Source of the DNA: Branchiostoma floridae
Lineage: Eukaryota > Chordata > Leptocardii > Amphioxiformes > Branchiostomatidae
Direction of reading: 5' to 3'
Assembly: GCF_000003815.2 (NCBI RefSeq)
Contig: NC_049980.1
Location: 7,095,699-7,159,698 of the forward strand
DNA: 64,000 nucleotides
Below are positions 45,170-57,454 of this stretch, piece after piece (positions within the stretch are counted from its first letter, which is position 1; every line of letters starts with the position of its first letter). The notes under the pieces are model-generated. The model worked only from the letters and a program-made list of their open reading frames with translations, searched no databases and was not told the origin of the DNA. Both the position numbers and the translations under genes were made by a program.

Positions 45170-45313
45170 TATTCTCCAAGCAGAGGTTGGCTTGGAAGAC
45201 TGTGACCTTCTTTTCATGTGGCTCGACTTCTTTCCTTGGGACCGCACAAAGAAAAACGCAGCGCGCGCGATAAGAGGGTCACAATTTTTTTCAACCAACC
45301 TCTGCTTGGAGTG
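45170..45313. mobile_element. Short element with CTCCAAGCAGAGGTTGG inverted ends
   Basis: TCTCCAAGCAGAGGTTGG and the exact complement CCAACCTCTGCTTGGAG bound about 143 bp. The same end occurs alone at 41172. No clear target duplication. Confidence 0.7.
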
Positions 45314-46669
45314 ACCTCGCCTTCGGCTGCAGGTGTACGGCACTGTCCTGCCCGGAAACTTCGGCAGGTGGCAAACATGAGTACAGTCTTACATGCGCAC
45401 CTTGTAACTACTATGCCAAACTGGTGGTACGCATTTCGGCGGTTAACTGATCATGTGAAACAGACGTCGACAAAAAAAATGATAAAATTTCTCTTTGACT
45501 TCTTGTCAATACCCAATATGAAGGAGGGGTTCGGCTCTCTCTGTTTTTTTATGTCCTTTTGTGCGTTTTGTCGGACTATCAATTTTGATCCTTCTACTTT
45601 ATACCTCCCGGCCAAGTTGAAGAAGACGGTACAAAACAGAAAGCCTTAAAAAGAATGCCTATGAAGTTGTGATTTCTCTGATTTTGCAGTACTAATGTAC
45701 ACATGTATGATGTATCTGGGGTAATTTTAGTGTGATCATTTTTGTAGTCTTTCTGCCATGCCCGTTATCACAATGATATTGTATTGATGTATCTTATGAC
45801 GTTATGTGTAGGACCACAGGAAGAATAGCTAACAGGAACGTCAAACTAATTGTGGATCCAAACAAAGTCAAGCCTAAAACACGTCAAAAACAGTCGTAGC
45901 CTAACCTCTGCTCGAAAAAGTGGCCAACACCCAACCCACGGCCGCGTCTCAGTCGGCCTTTGTCTCACTCTTAAACGATTCAACAGGTCAGTCCCCTGTC
46001 AGTGGACCAAGACTAAGCAATTAACCAAGACTAATTCCTTGACCCCACCCAAGCATTCAGACAACGATGAATCACATGTGTTATCTAACATGTCCACAAT
46101 CATTCCACTGCCACTGTGACAGGCGCCACCTGTCTCTTTGCTGTAAAACTGCAATTTTCCACTCATCGGTCACGGACAAAGTAGACAGTATATAGAATGC
46201 AGACGAGAAAAGGTCGAAGATGTTGAATTATAGATAAAGCCTTCAAGGAATAGCAAAGTTCAAAATACATCATTTTCTTCAGATTTTATTCTTTTACACG
46301 TACATGTATATTTTTATGACTAAGAAAACCTGTGGGGTTTTCTCCCTGTTGTAAATATACTTTTTAACTCTGACTTAGGGATCCACCTTTGGGTTCTATA
46401 GCTTATCTATTCAGAATATTAAATTTACATTTTTGCAAATGTGAATTGATGTTATCTCCTCCCAGGAAGTATTATTGTATATCATAACAATATATGTTGG
46501 ACTCTTGCCTAGGTTAGGCTTCTAAGTTCTATACTGAAAGCGCCAAAGTGAAACTGCGATAACAGTACAATATATTCCACTTACGTAACGTTAGTGTTAT
46601 CGTTGAATTATTTAGAATCTGAGACTATCGTTAAACTTTAACGCTTCGCTGGCGTTAATAGTGAAAAGT

Positions 46670-46861
46670 TAGTCTCTACCAGACTCCGAGTCGCTGGAAA
46701 AAATCGTAGAAATGGTACAAATAGAGGAGTATGCCGGCCAGAGGAATATAGCCTGCTAGGCAACAGTAACGCGACCGCGAGCTGTTCCCTGGCCGGTTAT
46801 ATTCCTCTCTATTTGTTCCATTTCTACGATTTTCCAGCGATCCGGAGTCTGGTAGAGACTA
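46670..46861. mobile_element. Foldback MITE with 9-bp target-site duplication
   Basis: The ends TAGTCTCTACCAGACTCCG and complement match exactly; the arms continue about 50 bases (CGCTGGAAAA..TCGTAGAAATGG) with few mismatches. GTGAAAAGT is duplicated at 46661-46669 and 46862-46870. A 9-bp duplication is the Mutator-like pattern. The 192-bp element is non-coding. Confidence 0.88.
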
Positions 46862-47339
46862 GTGAAAAGTGGTATTTGAAGGAAGTACAAATATTAGCTT
46901 CGTTATGTTCACTGTCTTATAGCTCTTTAAACAGAAATGACAGAATTATTGTTAAAAGATCACAAAAACCTCCAGCTCATTTTATCGAAAGTTATCGAAA
47001 CCACAATGACGATACTGCATATTTCCTATGACGTAGTGTTGTTGCTAAATTATTTAGAAATTGGAGAGAATTTTTTTTTATTATCGGTAATCTTTAGCGC
47101 TTTGCTGGTGTTCATATGAGAAAGCGGTATTTAAACTGAGTACAAGTACTCGTGTTCACTATCTTATAGGCCAACAGAAAAATACATGTCTGACTTTTTA
47201 AAAAGATGATCACATACTAGTAGTCTAAGTAGATCTCGAGCTCCATTGGCCCGAGTTATCGATAAGAAGCGTCTCCTGGCGGAGGGGCAGGTAGTTCACC
47301 CTGCTGTGACGCAAGTCACCTGAACCGTATCTGAGCATC

Positions 47340-47660
47340 GCGGATCGAAGGACTTGAATAATTCATCGGCCGGGCGCCGCGGGGCCAGCAATTTTCCCAC
47401 TCGCCGAGCCAGTCGGACTACCCCTCAGTCCAGGGCGGCCGCCCGTGTATGTCGGAGACCCAACATGGCGCTGCTTCTTCACCTCATCTGCGTGGGTCCG
47501 TTCCGCGGCCGGGGAGACCGGGTCGCCAAAGTCACCTTTCGGGGTAAGTCGCACCACATTCCGCCAAACCTCTCCCCAAACCCGCGGTGCTGTTCTTGCC
47601 TCACCTGTGAGTCTCGGCTTACAAGGTGTTGTCTTCTCTTCAGTGGCTAAGTAGCGTTTA
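47340..47660 (+). promoter_or_regulatory. CpG-rich promoter and 5' UTR of the ferlin gene
   Basis: A local block of high GC with many CpG dinucleotides (GGCCGGGCGCCGCGG, GGGCGGCCGCCC, TTCCGCGGCCGGGG) in otherwise AT-rich DNA. It surrounds the start codon at 47465. No TATA box is seen, consistent with a CpG-type promoter. Confidence 0.6.
47465..47543 (+). CDS. OTOF: Otoferlin-type ferlin, first coding exon only (partial gene)
   Basis: The exon encodes MALLLHL..RGRGDRVAKVTFRG and ends after the first base of the last Gly codon at a strong donor (GGTAAGTC, phase 1). Vertebrate otoferlin starts with a first exon of the same length and pattern (MALLIHL..RGRGDRIAKVTFRG), the beginning of the first C2 domain. 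Otoferlin is a tail-anchored, multi-C2, Ca2+- and phospholipid-binding ferlin that drives vesicle fusion at ribbon synapses. The next exon (expected to begin with a QSFYSRVLE-like C2 strand) was not found up to 64000, so the first intron is at least 16.4 kb. Other ferlins (dysferlin, myoferlin) start differently, so the otoferlin type is preferred. The evidence is 26 residues only. Confidence 0.8.
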
Positions 47661-49084
47661 AGTCAACTGTGACCTTTCAGACTATCTGTGAAATTCAGAA
47701 GGTAGAATTATGACATGATAGGACTATCTGTGGACTCCAGCTATGAAAAATAAGACACGGAAAGCCGGTGCTCCCTCACCTGTGCGATCTCACCTGTTTG
47801 ATCGAACCCTGTGCTGGAATTTGCCTGGTGTCAGGGCGCGGGGGACTATTGTTGTTGTCATGCTTCTAACACGATAATGGTGGTAACACAGAGGACAGTA
47901 TCGTTGTTCCAAGAAAAGGAAGGTTATTTCAGGTAGTGTAAGTGCTTGACGCATTGTACATAGTACACCATGCGAATCCTCTATATATTTGAGGTATTAC
48001 GCTAACAGAATCAAGCCACTATCTACACAGCAGTGTGCGTTCTCCTTGCGTGTTATATGGCATATTGGTGGCATTTTACGAGCATAGAAATTAACACAGC
48101 AGGTGAACAATTGCCAAATGATACGTCGTATCTTTTCACGTACGTTTCGTCAAACTACTAAGCCAAGAACCGTTCAGTTTTGCTCTGACGCATTAGCACA
48201 AAGTGCGTTCAGAGCTCATAGACACCATAAATTGTTTTTGTAGGCGACCTTGCGTAAACATACTATTCACCCGTCTGTGAATGACTCGACGGCCAACACA
48301 TGAAATATTGAGAATGTTCGTCAAGTATCAAAAAGGTGTTTTGTTTGATTTCTTTGGACGTTGCGTGATCTCGCTGTTTGTCGAGGTTGTAGTGAAAACA
48401 AATCCCCCTTGTCGACTCTTGTTTGCATTCAACCGGCTTGATCCAACGTAACGTAGCGACTTATTCCAGCACATATCTTTCTTTTCACTCTATATTCTTG
48501 TTAAGATCATATAGAGATGATGTGTAGATAATACACGGTAAAATGGGTCAGAAAATCCTTTGTTTGAGAGGAATAAAAAGTCGGGAATCGTACAGTCCAG
48601 GCGTACTTTGTGACGTAATGTTATGGTCTATCAACTCCAACAAAACGACTTTCACAAACAGACTACTAGTGTCTAGTACTATGATCACCTTCCGCAGGTT
48701 TGAACGAGATTTAGAGCGTATGACAATATTCTTTACTTTGTCAGTGAGACATTTTCCTTGCATTGACACTAACGCTACGCGCTACTGGTGTAAAAACACG
48801 TTGTATTTACCTTAATGACTAGTTGTTTCCATGTTATCTTATTGCCTAACGTTATAGATTGAGCGAAGACAACACGTCATTCAGGGACAGACAACAATCC
48901 CAAGTACCGGGAACAAATTTAGTCATCCTTTGTCCTTAGACAGTGTCACTATTCTTGTAAGTGATGATAGTTTTCACACAGTACGTTATAGCGGATATAA
49001 TAACATAATGAGACGTTAGAAACGTGACTCATAATTCAGTTTGGATTCCTTTAATATTGAGAAATGGCAAGGTCTCACGGCATA

Positions 49085-49735
49085 TAATTTGTCTTATAGA
49101 CGCATCTTATTCGTCTTTTTGCTGCCAGTGTATCTTTTTCTTATTTTTTTCATAGTATTGAGTATAAGGAAAGGGTTTCCCAATTATTTCTAATTCTTAA
49201 GGCGCTCGAATCACAACATTACAGCAAACTTAGTGTGAAATTTGAAGTGTGGCGAAATATTTGTCTCATAAAAAACATTTCTCATCTTATTGTCATTGTT
49301 GGCACCAGTATAGAGCATATATTTCTATTTTCTCTAATCTTGCGTACGAGTCAGGGTCTCTGGGGTTTCAACATTATTCCGTATTACGTTCGAATAACAA
49401 CATAACAAGAAAAGAAATGAGACATTTCCTCTCATAGAAACAATTTTCTCCAGTCGATGTCATTTCCATCGCTCACATAGACCGTATCTATTCTATTTTC
49501 TCTACTATTCGTTAGAGTTCAGGGTTTCTGAGTTATTTCTTAACACGTAGGAATAACAACAATGAAATATGCGTACATTTTGTCTCATAGAAACAATTTT
49601 CTCCAGTCAATGTTATTTTCACCGCTAACATATACCGCATCTATTCTATTTTCTCTACTATTCGTTACAGTTCAGTGTTTCTGAGTTATTGCTTAACACG
49701 CAGGAATAACAACACTGAAATATGCGCACAGGTCT
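49085..49735. repeat. Four-unit diverged tandem repeat, period about 155-172 bp
   Basis: Units start near 49088, 49261, 49427 and 49580. Each has TTGTCTCATAGAAAC.A, then CTATTTTCTCTA, then GAGTTCAGGGTTTCTGAGTTATTTCTTA and AATAACAACA. The last two units are about 90% alike and the first two are older. It is non-coding and lies in the ferlin intron. Confidence 0.85.
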
Positions 49736-52445
49736 ATCTGTAGTGCCATCACAGCCGTCGCACCACAAGGGAGAAGAGGTCCCACAAACTCTCCATCGAT
49801 CGAACGCTGTGATCACTCTATGATCCATTTAGATACGTTCTGTCTTCAGATATCTCCCTTTTACCGATAGGGTGGCCCCAAAACGTCCCTCGTGGCTTCG
49901 TCTCCTCCCTACATAACAGAAATATGATGATAACTCTCTCCCTTCATATCATTCAATCAGCAAGTGATCGTTGATGTGGCGATAAAAGCATAGCACGAAT
50001 TCTTTCATATATCTCTCAAGTATTTTCCCATTTATTGAATATGAGGCATATTTTAGATGGCGTTACGGATAACATCCGCCCGTGTGTTGTAAGCTATAAC
50101 GACAGTGATGATTGGCATATATCCATGTCACCATGCGCATAAACATCTTGATTTTACAGTGGGTACCCTTTATTCACACTGAGTCGATAATGAACCGCCG
50201 AGGTGCCATTAAAGCCCCGCGCATATCTAAAGGGGTGGTTCAGATAATACAACCGTGACGTCACAAGATGGCGACCACTCAAGGCCTCATCCTTATAAAA
50301 CATTCACTCTCACGTTTTATCTTCCCTGCTTTGACCTACCATATTGTCCTTGATATAATGTTAAATTGATTATCTGAATGCGTGCATAGAAGGTGAACCA
50401 TCCATGGAATGTTTAAGCGGATACAATGGAAAACCCACTGCATCTCTATCCCGGTGTTTTGTCACATATACACCCCACCGCGAGACTTAAAGTACAATCC
50501 CTGCAATTGGGGGAAATACATATGTACCATGCCCCAATTACATGGGTGTAATACAGACGTAAGTAGCTTGTCGACAGTTTAAACCGTCCCCACCACAGGC
50601 TACACACATCTTACCGTTCATTCATTTTTCTACGACAACATGAGCGATTCCTTTTACAACACAAGGATATTGAGGGCATTTTTTAAAAGTCGGAGACATA
50701 TCTTAGGGAGACAGTGCACTGAGCGCACTGCGGTAGCTGGCTGAGTCTAACGTTCCATTTTATTGCACGGGTCATTCATCTTGTACCAAATGTCACAGCT
50801 AAACCAAATAGTAGTAAATCTATCTCTCAGTACGTGTAGTTTACATGGTAGTAAAATATTCAACACTATGTACGTCAAACAGTGGCATTTACGGGGTTAT
50901 AGACCGTAGAATTCGGCAAAATGAGGAATGATTGATTAGGAAAGTCAGTCCGCCAAATCCCCCCCCCCCACGAAATTCGTAGTCAGTCAAGCACAGGCCT
51001 ATGGTGGCCAAAGCCCTTGGCAAAGAAAGCTTGGTTTGCTGTTAAGAAGATTGTCAAGGGAAGATTTGCATGTATTTTCTATAACGTCCTTTTATGTGAT
51101 AAAATAAAAGACATTACGCTTCTGCTGTTCAAATTGTGGAATATTGGTTGTCACGTCATCATTGTAAACTGACTATGTTACGTCAAAAAGGCTACTGAGC
51201 CCGCCTCCTTTCCTTGACCTCTTGAAAAACGGCCACGGCCGAATAGTTATTTTTAAAGGTTGAACAAAGGTTGCAAAAAAAAAAAAAAAACTGGCAGGAT
51301 AACGTTTTGTGGGGGTATTTTTCTTAGAAAATGTATGACTTATTCCGAAACCGTCTTCTCACATGTAACTCGTTAGTTGTAAACAATAATGTATGCCTGT
51401 GAATATATCAACAACGAATTCTAAGAATTGGCCAATTATCCAGCTTTCTTTGATAATTTCGATGTGGGTTAATAGAACAGAGGGAGAATACATTTTGCAT
51501 GATATTCATATTACGTTGTCAAGGGTTAGACAAATCTAATACGGGTCGCAGAGAGGCCACAGTGCGAATACCCCATTTCCAATAGGACGGCGATCTCGCC
51601 GCGCTCTCTGTGCGAACTGAAATTTGACAGATTTCTCAACGAATTGTTAAGACAAAAAAAAAAAACCAACCTTTTTACGCTTTGTGTGTTTTGTTGTATT
51701 TCTAGTGTCACTTTTACATTTTGCATGATATACCCAGTATGCAATCGAAGTTTACATACATCCGTTTTAGGTCGCAATGAAAGCGCACCGCGATCGCCGT
51801 CTAGTGGAAAGGGGGCATAATCCATCTCTGACATGATTACCATGTCTTATGTTCCGGTCTACTACCTGTAAAGCCATGGCTTACCTGTGCTTTGATGCAA
51901 TATACATACCTCTGTATTGATGCATTACAGTCATTATAGATACAGGGCAAAGATCACTGTTTCTAGTCCTTTTCTAATGAAAAACTCCAAATTCAATTCC
52001 GCATTTCACGACCCTTGTCTGCGAAACTAGTTTTGTGCAATTTCTATGCCGAAATTACTTCTGTGCCGTCAGATTACATCCAACCTATATGGGAAATGAT
52101 ACGAACATTTTTTTATTCATCTATTCTCTATAGACAGTGTGGTTCGATAGTCCATTATTGATGTGGTCAGCACTGGTGTCTCATGCATTATTTCATTGGT
52201 TTACGTAAACATGGGTTAATGTTTCCTGTGGTTGCTATGGTAATGGGACTAATGGCCTCTAAACCGCCACATGGTAGCAAGACAAACACAGACGTAATTA
52301 TAATCAATTACTCTCCCCCATACCCGCATATATGTAAAAGTGTAGATTGATATGACTGTATTATTCGTATGTGCCCACCACACTTTATATTGAGAAGAGT
52401 AGAGATCCTAGTACAAAATGTAGTAGTGGACAAAACTTTGGCAAG

Positions 52446-52562
52446 CCCCCCCCCCCCCCCCCCGAAAAAAATAAAACTGTTCATACCCCCCCCCCCCCAA
52501 CCAACACACTTTGCCCCTGAATCACCCCCCCCCCCTACTTTGCCCTTGTCTCTGTCCCCCTC
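52446..52562. repeat. Poly-C tract cluster
   Basis: Three or four C homopolymers of about 9-17 bases are separated by AT-rich or CTTTGCCC spacers. Similar tracts occur at 25686-25700, 50960-50970, 62729-62746 and 62793-62806, with G runs at 45131-45140 and 58637-58648. The long open frame over this cluster on either strand is an artefact of the homopolymers. Confidence 0.9.
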
Positions 52563-52734
52563 CCCCTTTGCCCCTGATGGGGTTATTTGGGGGAAGGGGG
52601 TGTTACTGATGTAGAAATTCAAAACCAAAAAGATGATGCCATATTCAAATATTTTTTTTTGCGATAAGCGCAGCAGAACACACCTAGTCTTGTAGTAGTA
52701 ATACATTTAGTGTTTTATCCACTGACAGAAGAGA

Positions 52735-52940
52735 GAGAGAGAGAACTTTATTGCACAACAGTTGTACGCGGCACAATGTATATAGCAACAACTATTACAC
52801 AGAGTACAAAATAGAGGTAGAGAAAAAATGAAGCTTAACATCCTAGTCAACATAACAATAGGGAGTGATATCTTTGATATAGTGTTACAATAGAGTAGGA
52901 CTAATCTTTAGTTTCGGTATTCTTTCTAATAACAAATCAG
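52735..52940 (-). repeat. LINE 3'-end fragment (same family as 15235-15450)
   Basis: (GA)n followed by AACTTTATTGCACAACAGTTGTAC, then AACAACTATTACACAGAGTACAAAATAGAGG, matching the 15.2 kb copy. The leading ..TTTATTG is the complement of a CAATAAA tail. Confidence 0.65.
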
Positions 52941-53333
52941 TCCTTCATATATTTGCCTTCTCTGCATTATGAGAGTTGTGACATCTTAAGATATATATAC
53001 AAATCTGTCTGTAGCGTCGAGCTCTTAAAATCTGTTTTACTTGATTCGAGACATATGAATAGCTCTTTACGTAAAATAGCGTATCTAGAACATTCCATTA
53101 TAGAATTGAGTACCAGTAGTTCGTACCAGACATGATCATTGACATGATGAATATGTATGTTGGATGTATCTGACAAGGCTTCGCTACGGATGGTATGCAG
53201 ACGATCACGATAAGGACTAGTCCATTGTAAGATGTCTACAAGGGGTGTTTTAGTCGAGCTTTCCCTGTCTTTTATTTTCTTACATTGATTTTATTCACAT
53301 TCTGCGTTGTTTCCGTTAGGGTGGGGTTATTTA

Positions 53334-53550
53334 GGGCGCGTTCACATAGGTCTAGCGATCGTCGTACGATTTTGATGCCATAGGATTTTCAAGCGAACCA
53401 TGACAGAACCAACCAATGACATGGATCCAAAACAGCATTTTGTGTACCAACACAGTTGAACTTTACGGGAGACATACACCTTTGTCCTCCCTCCAAAATG
53501 GCGGAGGTTAGCGATCGTACGACGATCGCACGACCTATGAGACCGCGTCC
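53334..53550. mobile_element. Harbinger-like MITE with CGTCGTACGA core
   Basis: GGGCGCGTTCACATAGGTC and the complement of GACCTATGAGACCGCGTCC match at 16 of 19 positions. Next inward on both sides is GCGATCGTCGTACGAT. It is flanked by TTA and TTG, a possible damaged 3-bp duplication. No coding content. Confidence 0.7.
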
Positions 53551-55286
53551 TTGGGAATTTGTATATACATGTAACATACATCAGAGCATTTGGCCATACT
53601 AGCAATGTACACTCCAATATATTCCGCGATATCTATTGTTTTGCATGAAAAAAATATTTTCATTTTCATTCCAATGTTTTGCAGTATTTGCTGGTCTTAG
53701 CGCTTTTACTATTTGCCTGATGATATTAGGTTCGCAGTAGGACATAATGGAAATGTCACCACCTCAATTTCCTATAGAGGAAAATGCATCGTGATGCCCT
53801 TAATGCCATTTGATGTATTTGATGTTGACTGCCATCTGACATAGATGATATAGTAGTAAAGAAGCTCAGTACTGCATACATGATCCATTCTTCAATAATA
53901 CATTAGGATCAGGCCACTCAGCCGGCAGGCATTTCCGGAGTTCTATGAAACTGACAAAGGTTGAAACGGCTTCTGAGTACAGTACAGCTATTCCATTGCA
54001 TGACGTGCGATTGTCGTAATAACATACGTACTGGAGTTCGTTTACTGTGGCACTGTTGTGTTATTTTCGCCGATTTTCTATAATCTAGATATTGCGGAAT
54101 ACGTAAAAGTATGGCTAAGAAGACAACAAAATACACGAATTAAAAAAAATCGTTCTCTGAAATTCGCTGAGTAATCTTTCGAACCCCACAGTGCCGCACC
54201 GGTGTCCCAAGTGCAGTGAGATACCACCTTTAGTTTGCGGGTTATACCATTGACATAGGTCTGGAAGAATTCGAAACGTTTTCTGTGAGCTGACGTTAAT
54301 TGACGATAACTTTTAGGGTGAAAAAAAAAATTAGTATAGAACGGAGCTTGTGTGCAAAAATCCCAAACTGTGACAGACATATTCTTTTAAACTACTTGAA
54401 AAACGTAACGGGAAAACTTGTTATAGTAAATCATAACCCAAATGGAATTTTGCTTGTACAAATTCTGATACATCGTTATATTTTCACAGTTGTCAATCTT
54501 TCTGTATAACGTCAAAAACTATCCGTAATTCCTGATAACTTGTTCGGAATTCTACCGGACGCACTCGGCTAATGTTCAGCAACATAACGTTATATCTGCC
54601 GACATGTTTCTATAACAACGGTCTTATCCCTAGAGATGGGGGCATAACACTCCTCTCTAGACTCTTCTCTAGCTGTCGGCAAATATCATTTACAAACACA
54701 ATAGAGAGAGCACGCAAGAGAAACGCGCTATAGAACTTAGTTGACAGAATATAGGCGGCATCGCTGTACACTGCTTTCTTGTGGTGGCTGTTCTTAACAC
54801 TGTTGACAACAGAAGGGATATTACTGTTAAGATCGAAACATTCGCGGTAGTTTTATTCTAACCCTTTTCGTGGTGAGCTCTCCACCAAATTCATGATAAC
54901 AGATATATATGTTTCCATTGTGTTACTACTTAATTACGCAGTCGTTTCAACGCCGTAACGTGTTTTTTTTTATAAAACAAATTCCATTCTACAGCAAAAA
55001 TAAATAGATTTACGGTAATACGGTGAATGATGGATGAGATTCCCAAATAGAATATTAATGACACGTCGAAAATCTTCATGCGGTATATCATGAATATTTT
55101 TGTCGAGACCCTCTCTCTAACTTTGTATGTGTCGTTTGGTCCCCGTGGATAGCTGGAGAGTGTCTGTCTGAGAAAATTACCACCCGCAGTGGCGATGACG
55201 TTTAGACGCGTAAATATTTACTCAGTGACAGCTGTGAATGTATGACGAGTTTTGACAGTGTAAAGTAGGTAACTACACCGTTTGGT

Positions 55287-55499
55287 AATCTCCAAACAGA
55301 TCCTACGGCAGCATAACATAGTAACAAAAGCTGGCAAAGGAGTGTAACCTGCCTATGAGCTTGCATTAGCTACCGTGCATTTGACCAGTGCGTTCTGCGG
55401 CAGATCCTTTGGTGACCAATACACACTCCTAGGCCGGCTACACTCCTTTGCCAGCTTTTGATACTATCTAATGCTACCGTAGGATCTGCTTGTAGATTT
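55287..55499. mobile_element. Foldback MITE with 10-bp direct flank, related to 46670-46861
   Basis: AATCTCCAAACAGATCCTACGG and its right counterpart pair, then the arms continue through AAAAGCTGGCAAAGGAGTGTA. ACCGTTTGGT is repeated at 55277-55286 and 55500-55509. The end TAATCTCCAAACAGATCC resembles TAGTCTCTACCAGACTCC of the 46.7 kb element, so both probably used the same transposase. Directly after it (about 55512-55550) lies a second small palindrome, GGTGCCAACAAGGAGG / CCTCCTTGGTGCC. Confidence 0.85.
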
Positions 55500-56234
55500 A
55501 CCGTTTGGTGCCAACAAGGAGGTTCCTCCTTGGTGCCAACTATATTGGTTGGTAGCAATTAATTGACAACTAGGAGACGCTGGTTCAAAAATGGGTAAGA
55601 AAAGTCTGGGTTTACAATGCGTAGTTGGGACTGTACCCGTCTTTCGGAAGGGACGTAATATGAGGGCCGGGGGGGGGGGGTGATCTTCGAGGAGGCGCCT
55701 CAAGCACGTTAAAGGGGAAGGGCTAGCAACCCAAAATACCCTGCTACAGAAAAAGCAAGGAAATGAACTGCCTTTAGGCCTCTAGGCACTACAAGGAACG
55801 AACGAACGTATACCCTTGGCTTTTCTACACCGGGGTTCCAGCTGTGAAGCAATATCGTTGCGGCTTCTCTCTGTCACGTTCATATATCATTATCTCTGCA
55901 ACATCTGCCGTTCCTGTCTATCGTTCCAATATCTTTCACAGCATCCCGTCTCATCTCCTTGGCACCCCAGAGTCTTTGAATAATCCTGATTGATTTTTCA
56001 AACGACAGACAAACGTTATTGCTCTTGACTATCGCTTGTGAAGTTGCCTATCATCATTTGTCAACTTGATCTTTTCATGCCTCCTGAGCCGATACCTCGT
56101 TATTGAAACAACGTTCGTAAGACTTGTTTGACCGATGAGCCTGGATACCTGACACAATATCAAATATCGGGCATGCACCTCATCCTCATCTTCATGAACA
56201 TGTACCGAATGAGCAACCGTTACTTAGTGGTTGT

Positions 56235-56390
56235 ACATTTGTCGTAGCTCGTCGTACGGCTTTTTGATGTCGTAGGACGACCTTTTCGAAAATAAGACAG
56301 TTGCATTTTGTACGATGCATGTACTACTATCCAAAGGTTTCTCTCGCTTTGAAATCGTACGACGATCGTACGACAAAGATGACAATCCCT
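56235..56390. mobile_element. MITE relative with CGTCGTACGA inverted arms
   Basis: CATTTGTCGTAGCTCGTCGTACGG on the left and the complement of AATCGTACGACGATCGTACGACAAAGATG on the right are imperfect inverted arms. A weaker third relative is at about 58235-58430 (CATCAAAGTCGTACGACCGTACGACGACC). All share the core of the 53.3 kb element. Confidence 0.65.
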
Positions 56391-57454
56391 AACATAGCAA
56401 AGGTTGTAAACGTTACAAATAACGTGGATTCAAGGAAACTACCAGAAATCACACATATTTTACGGTAACGATAATTACTCCACCAAACGATATTGTGTGT
56501 ATCATCCATGAGGGCAGAAACACATAAAGTGAATCTGCAATGTTTTGAATCCAAACAATTTGTTCTGAAATAGACTGGTATGTGGAAAAAGAATTCTGTG
56601 AACTCCACATTGCAGTAAGCCATATTCCCAGAAAATGACGCATGAAACATGATGCGATTAGACTATATGTGATATCTAGAATAGACATTTAGTAATGCCG
56701 TACATATAGAATACTGTGGTATTGCGGCTTATCTTGTCAGTATACAGGGATGTGGTTATGTGATATCTTGCTGCTGATATTGCTGATGTGCAAAGTACTA
56801 GTATCGAAGTGATCCGTTGCCAGTATCCACAAAATTCATCATAAGGTCCAACTTTACAGTTGGCGCCAACTTTCCACTAGAGGGCGATCACTGAGTGACC
56901 GCACAGCGACCAAAGTCAGATTTGTATGACCCTTTATTTCATAGTTGGACTATGAGTCTTTCTTCATGGTCGCTCAGCAGTTGCTCAGATGTTGTAGCAT
57001 CTAGTAGAAAGATTCAGAATATTCAGACGAAAGCTTACGCGCCAAACTTAAAATTATCAAATCAATTTCAAAACATACCCGTAGGTGTCAGGATGATGAT
57101 TCTACGATATTTTAGTTGCTAGAATTATGAACAATCGAAAATTTCGCAGTGTTTTTATGGTGATAAACGCTTTCACAATTTGGGGATTTGGGGTCAGCTT
57201 ACTCAAAGTGGTAAACCGCTTATCCACCGACAAGCGAGGGATTATGGTACACACTGCCGTCCTGCTGTCGAGCCGATTTACCAAACAGGAAGAACATGTG
57301 ATGTAAAGAGAAAACCTCGCAGTAATGGAGATCAATATGTAATGCACTCTGGTGTTTGGCTTCAGGTGACAAAACTCGCTACAGACATGTAAACGGTTGC
57401 ACAATAGAAGTTGTTCGTTGTTGTACGCACGAAGTTCCTATACTTTGGTAAATA

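Larger units (their letters stand above)
44048..47339. other. Divergent intergenic region between the unrecognised gene and the ferlin gene
   Basis: It should contain both promoters. On the + strand at 43906-43913 there is a TATAAATA with GC-rich sequence upstream, but it lies inside the first intron of the unrecognised gene. Repeats here are the reverse SINE fragment (44500-44610), the CTCCAAGCAGAGGTT inverted pair (45170-45313), a LINE tail (about 45805-45860, related to 59890-59945) and the MITE at 46670-46861. Confidence 0.45.

Noticed and set aside
44906-45343. 145-codon - strand frame near the ferlin promoter
   Set aside because: It spans the inverted-repeat element 45170-45313 and a G homopolymer; no domain or splice context.
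52308-52706. 132-codon glycine-rich frame
   Set aside because: Produced by poly-G/poly-C tracts; no real coding signal.
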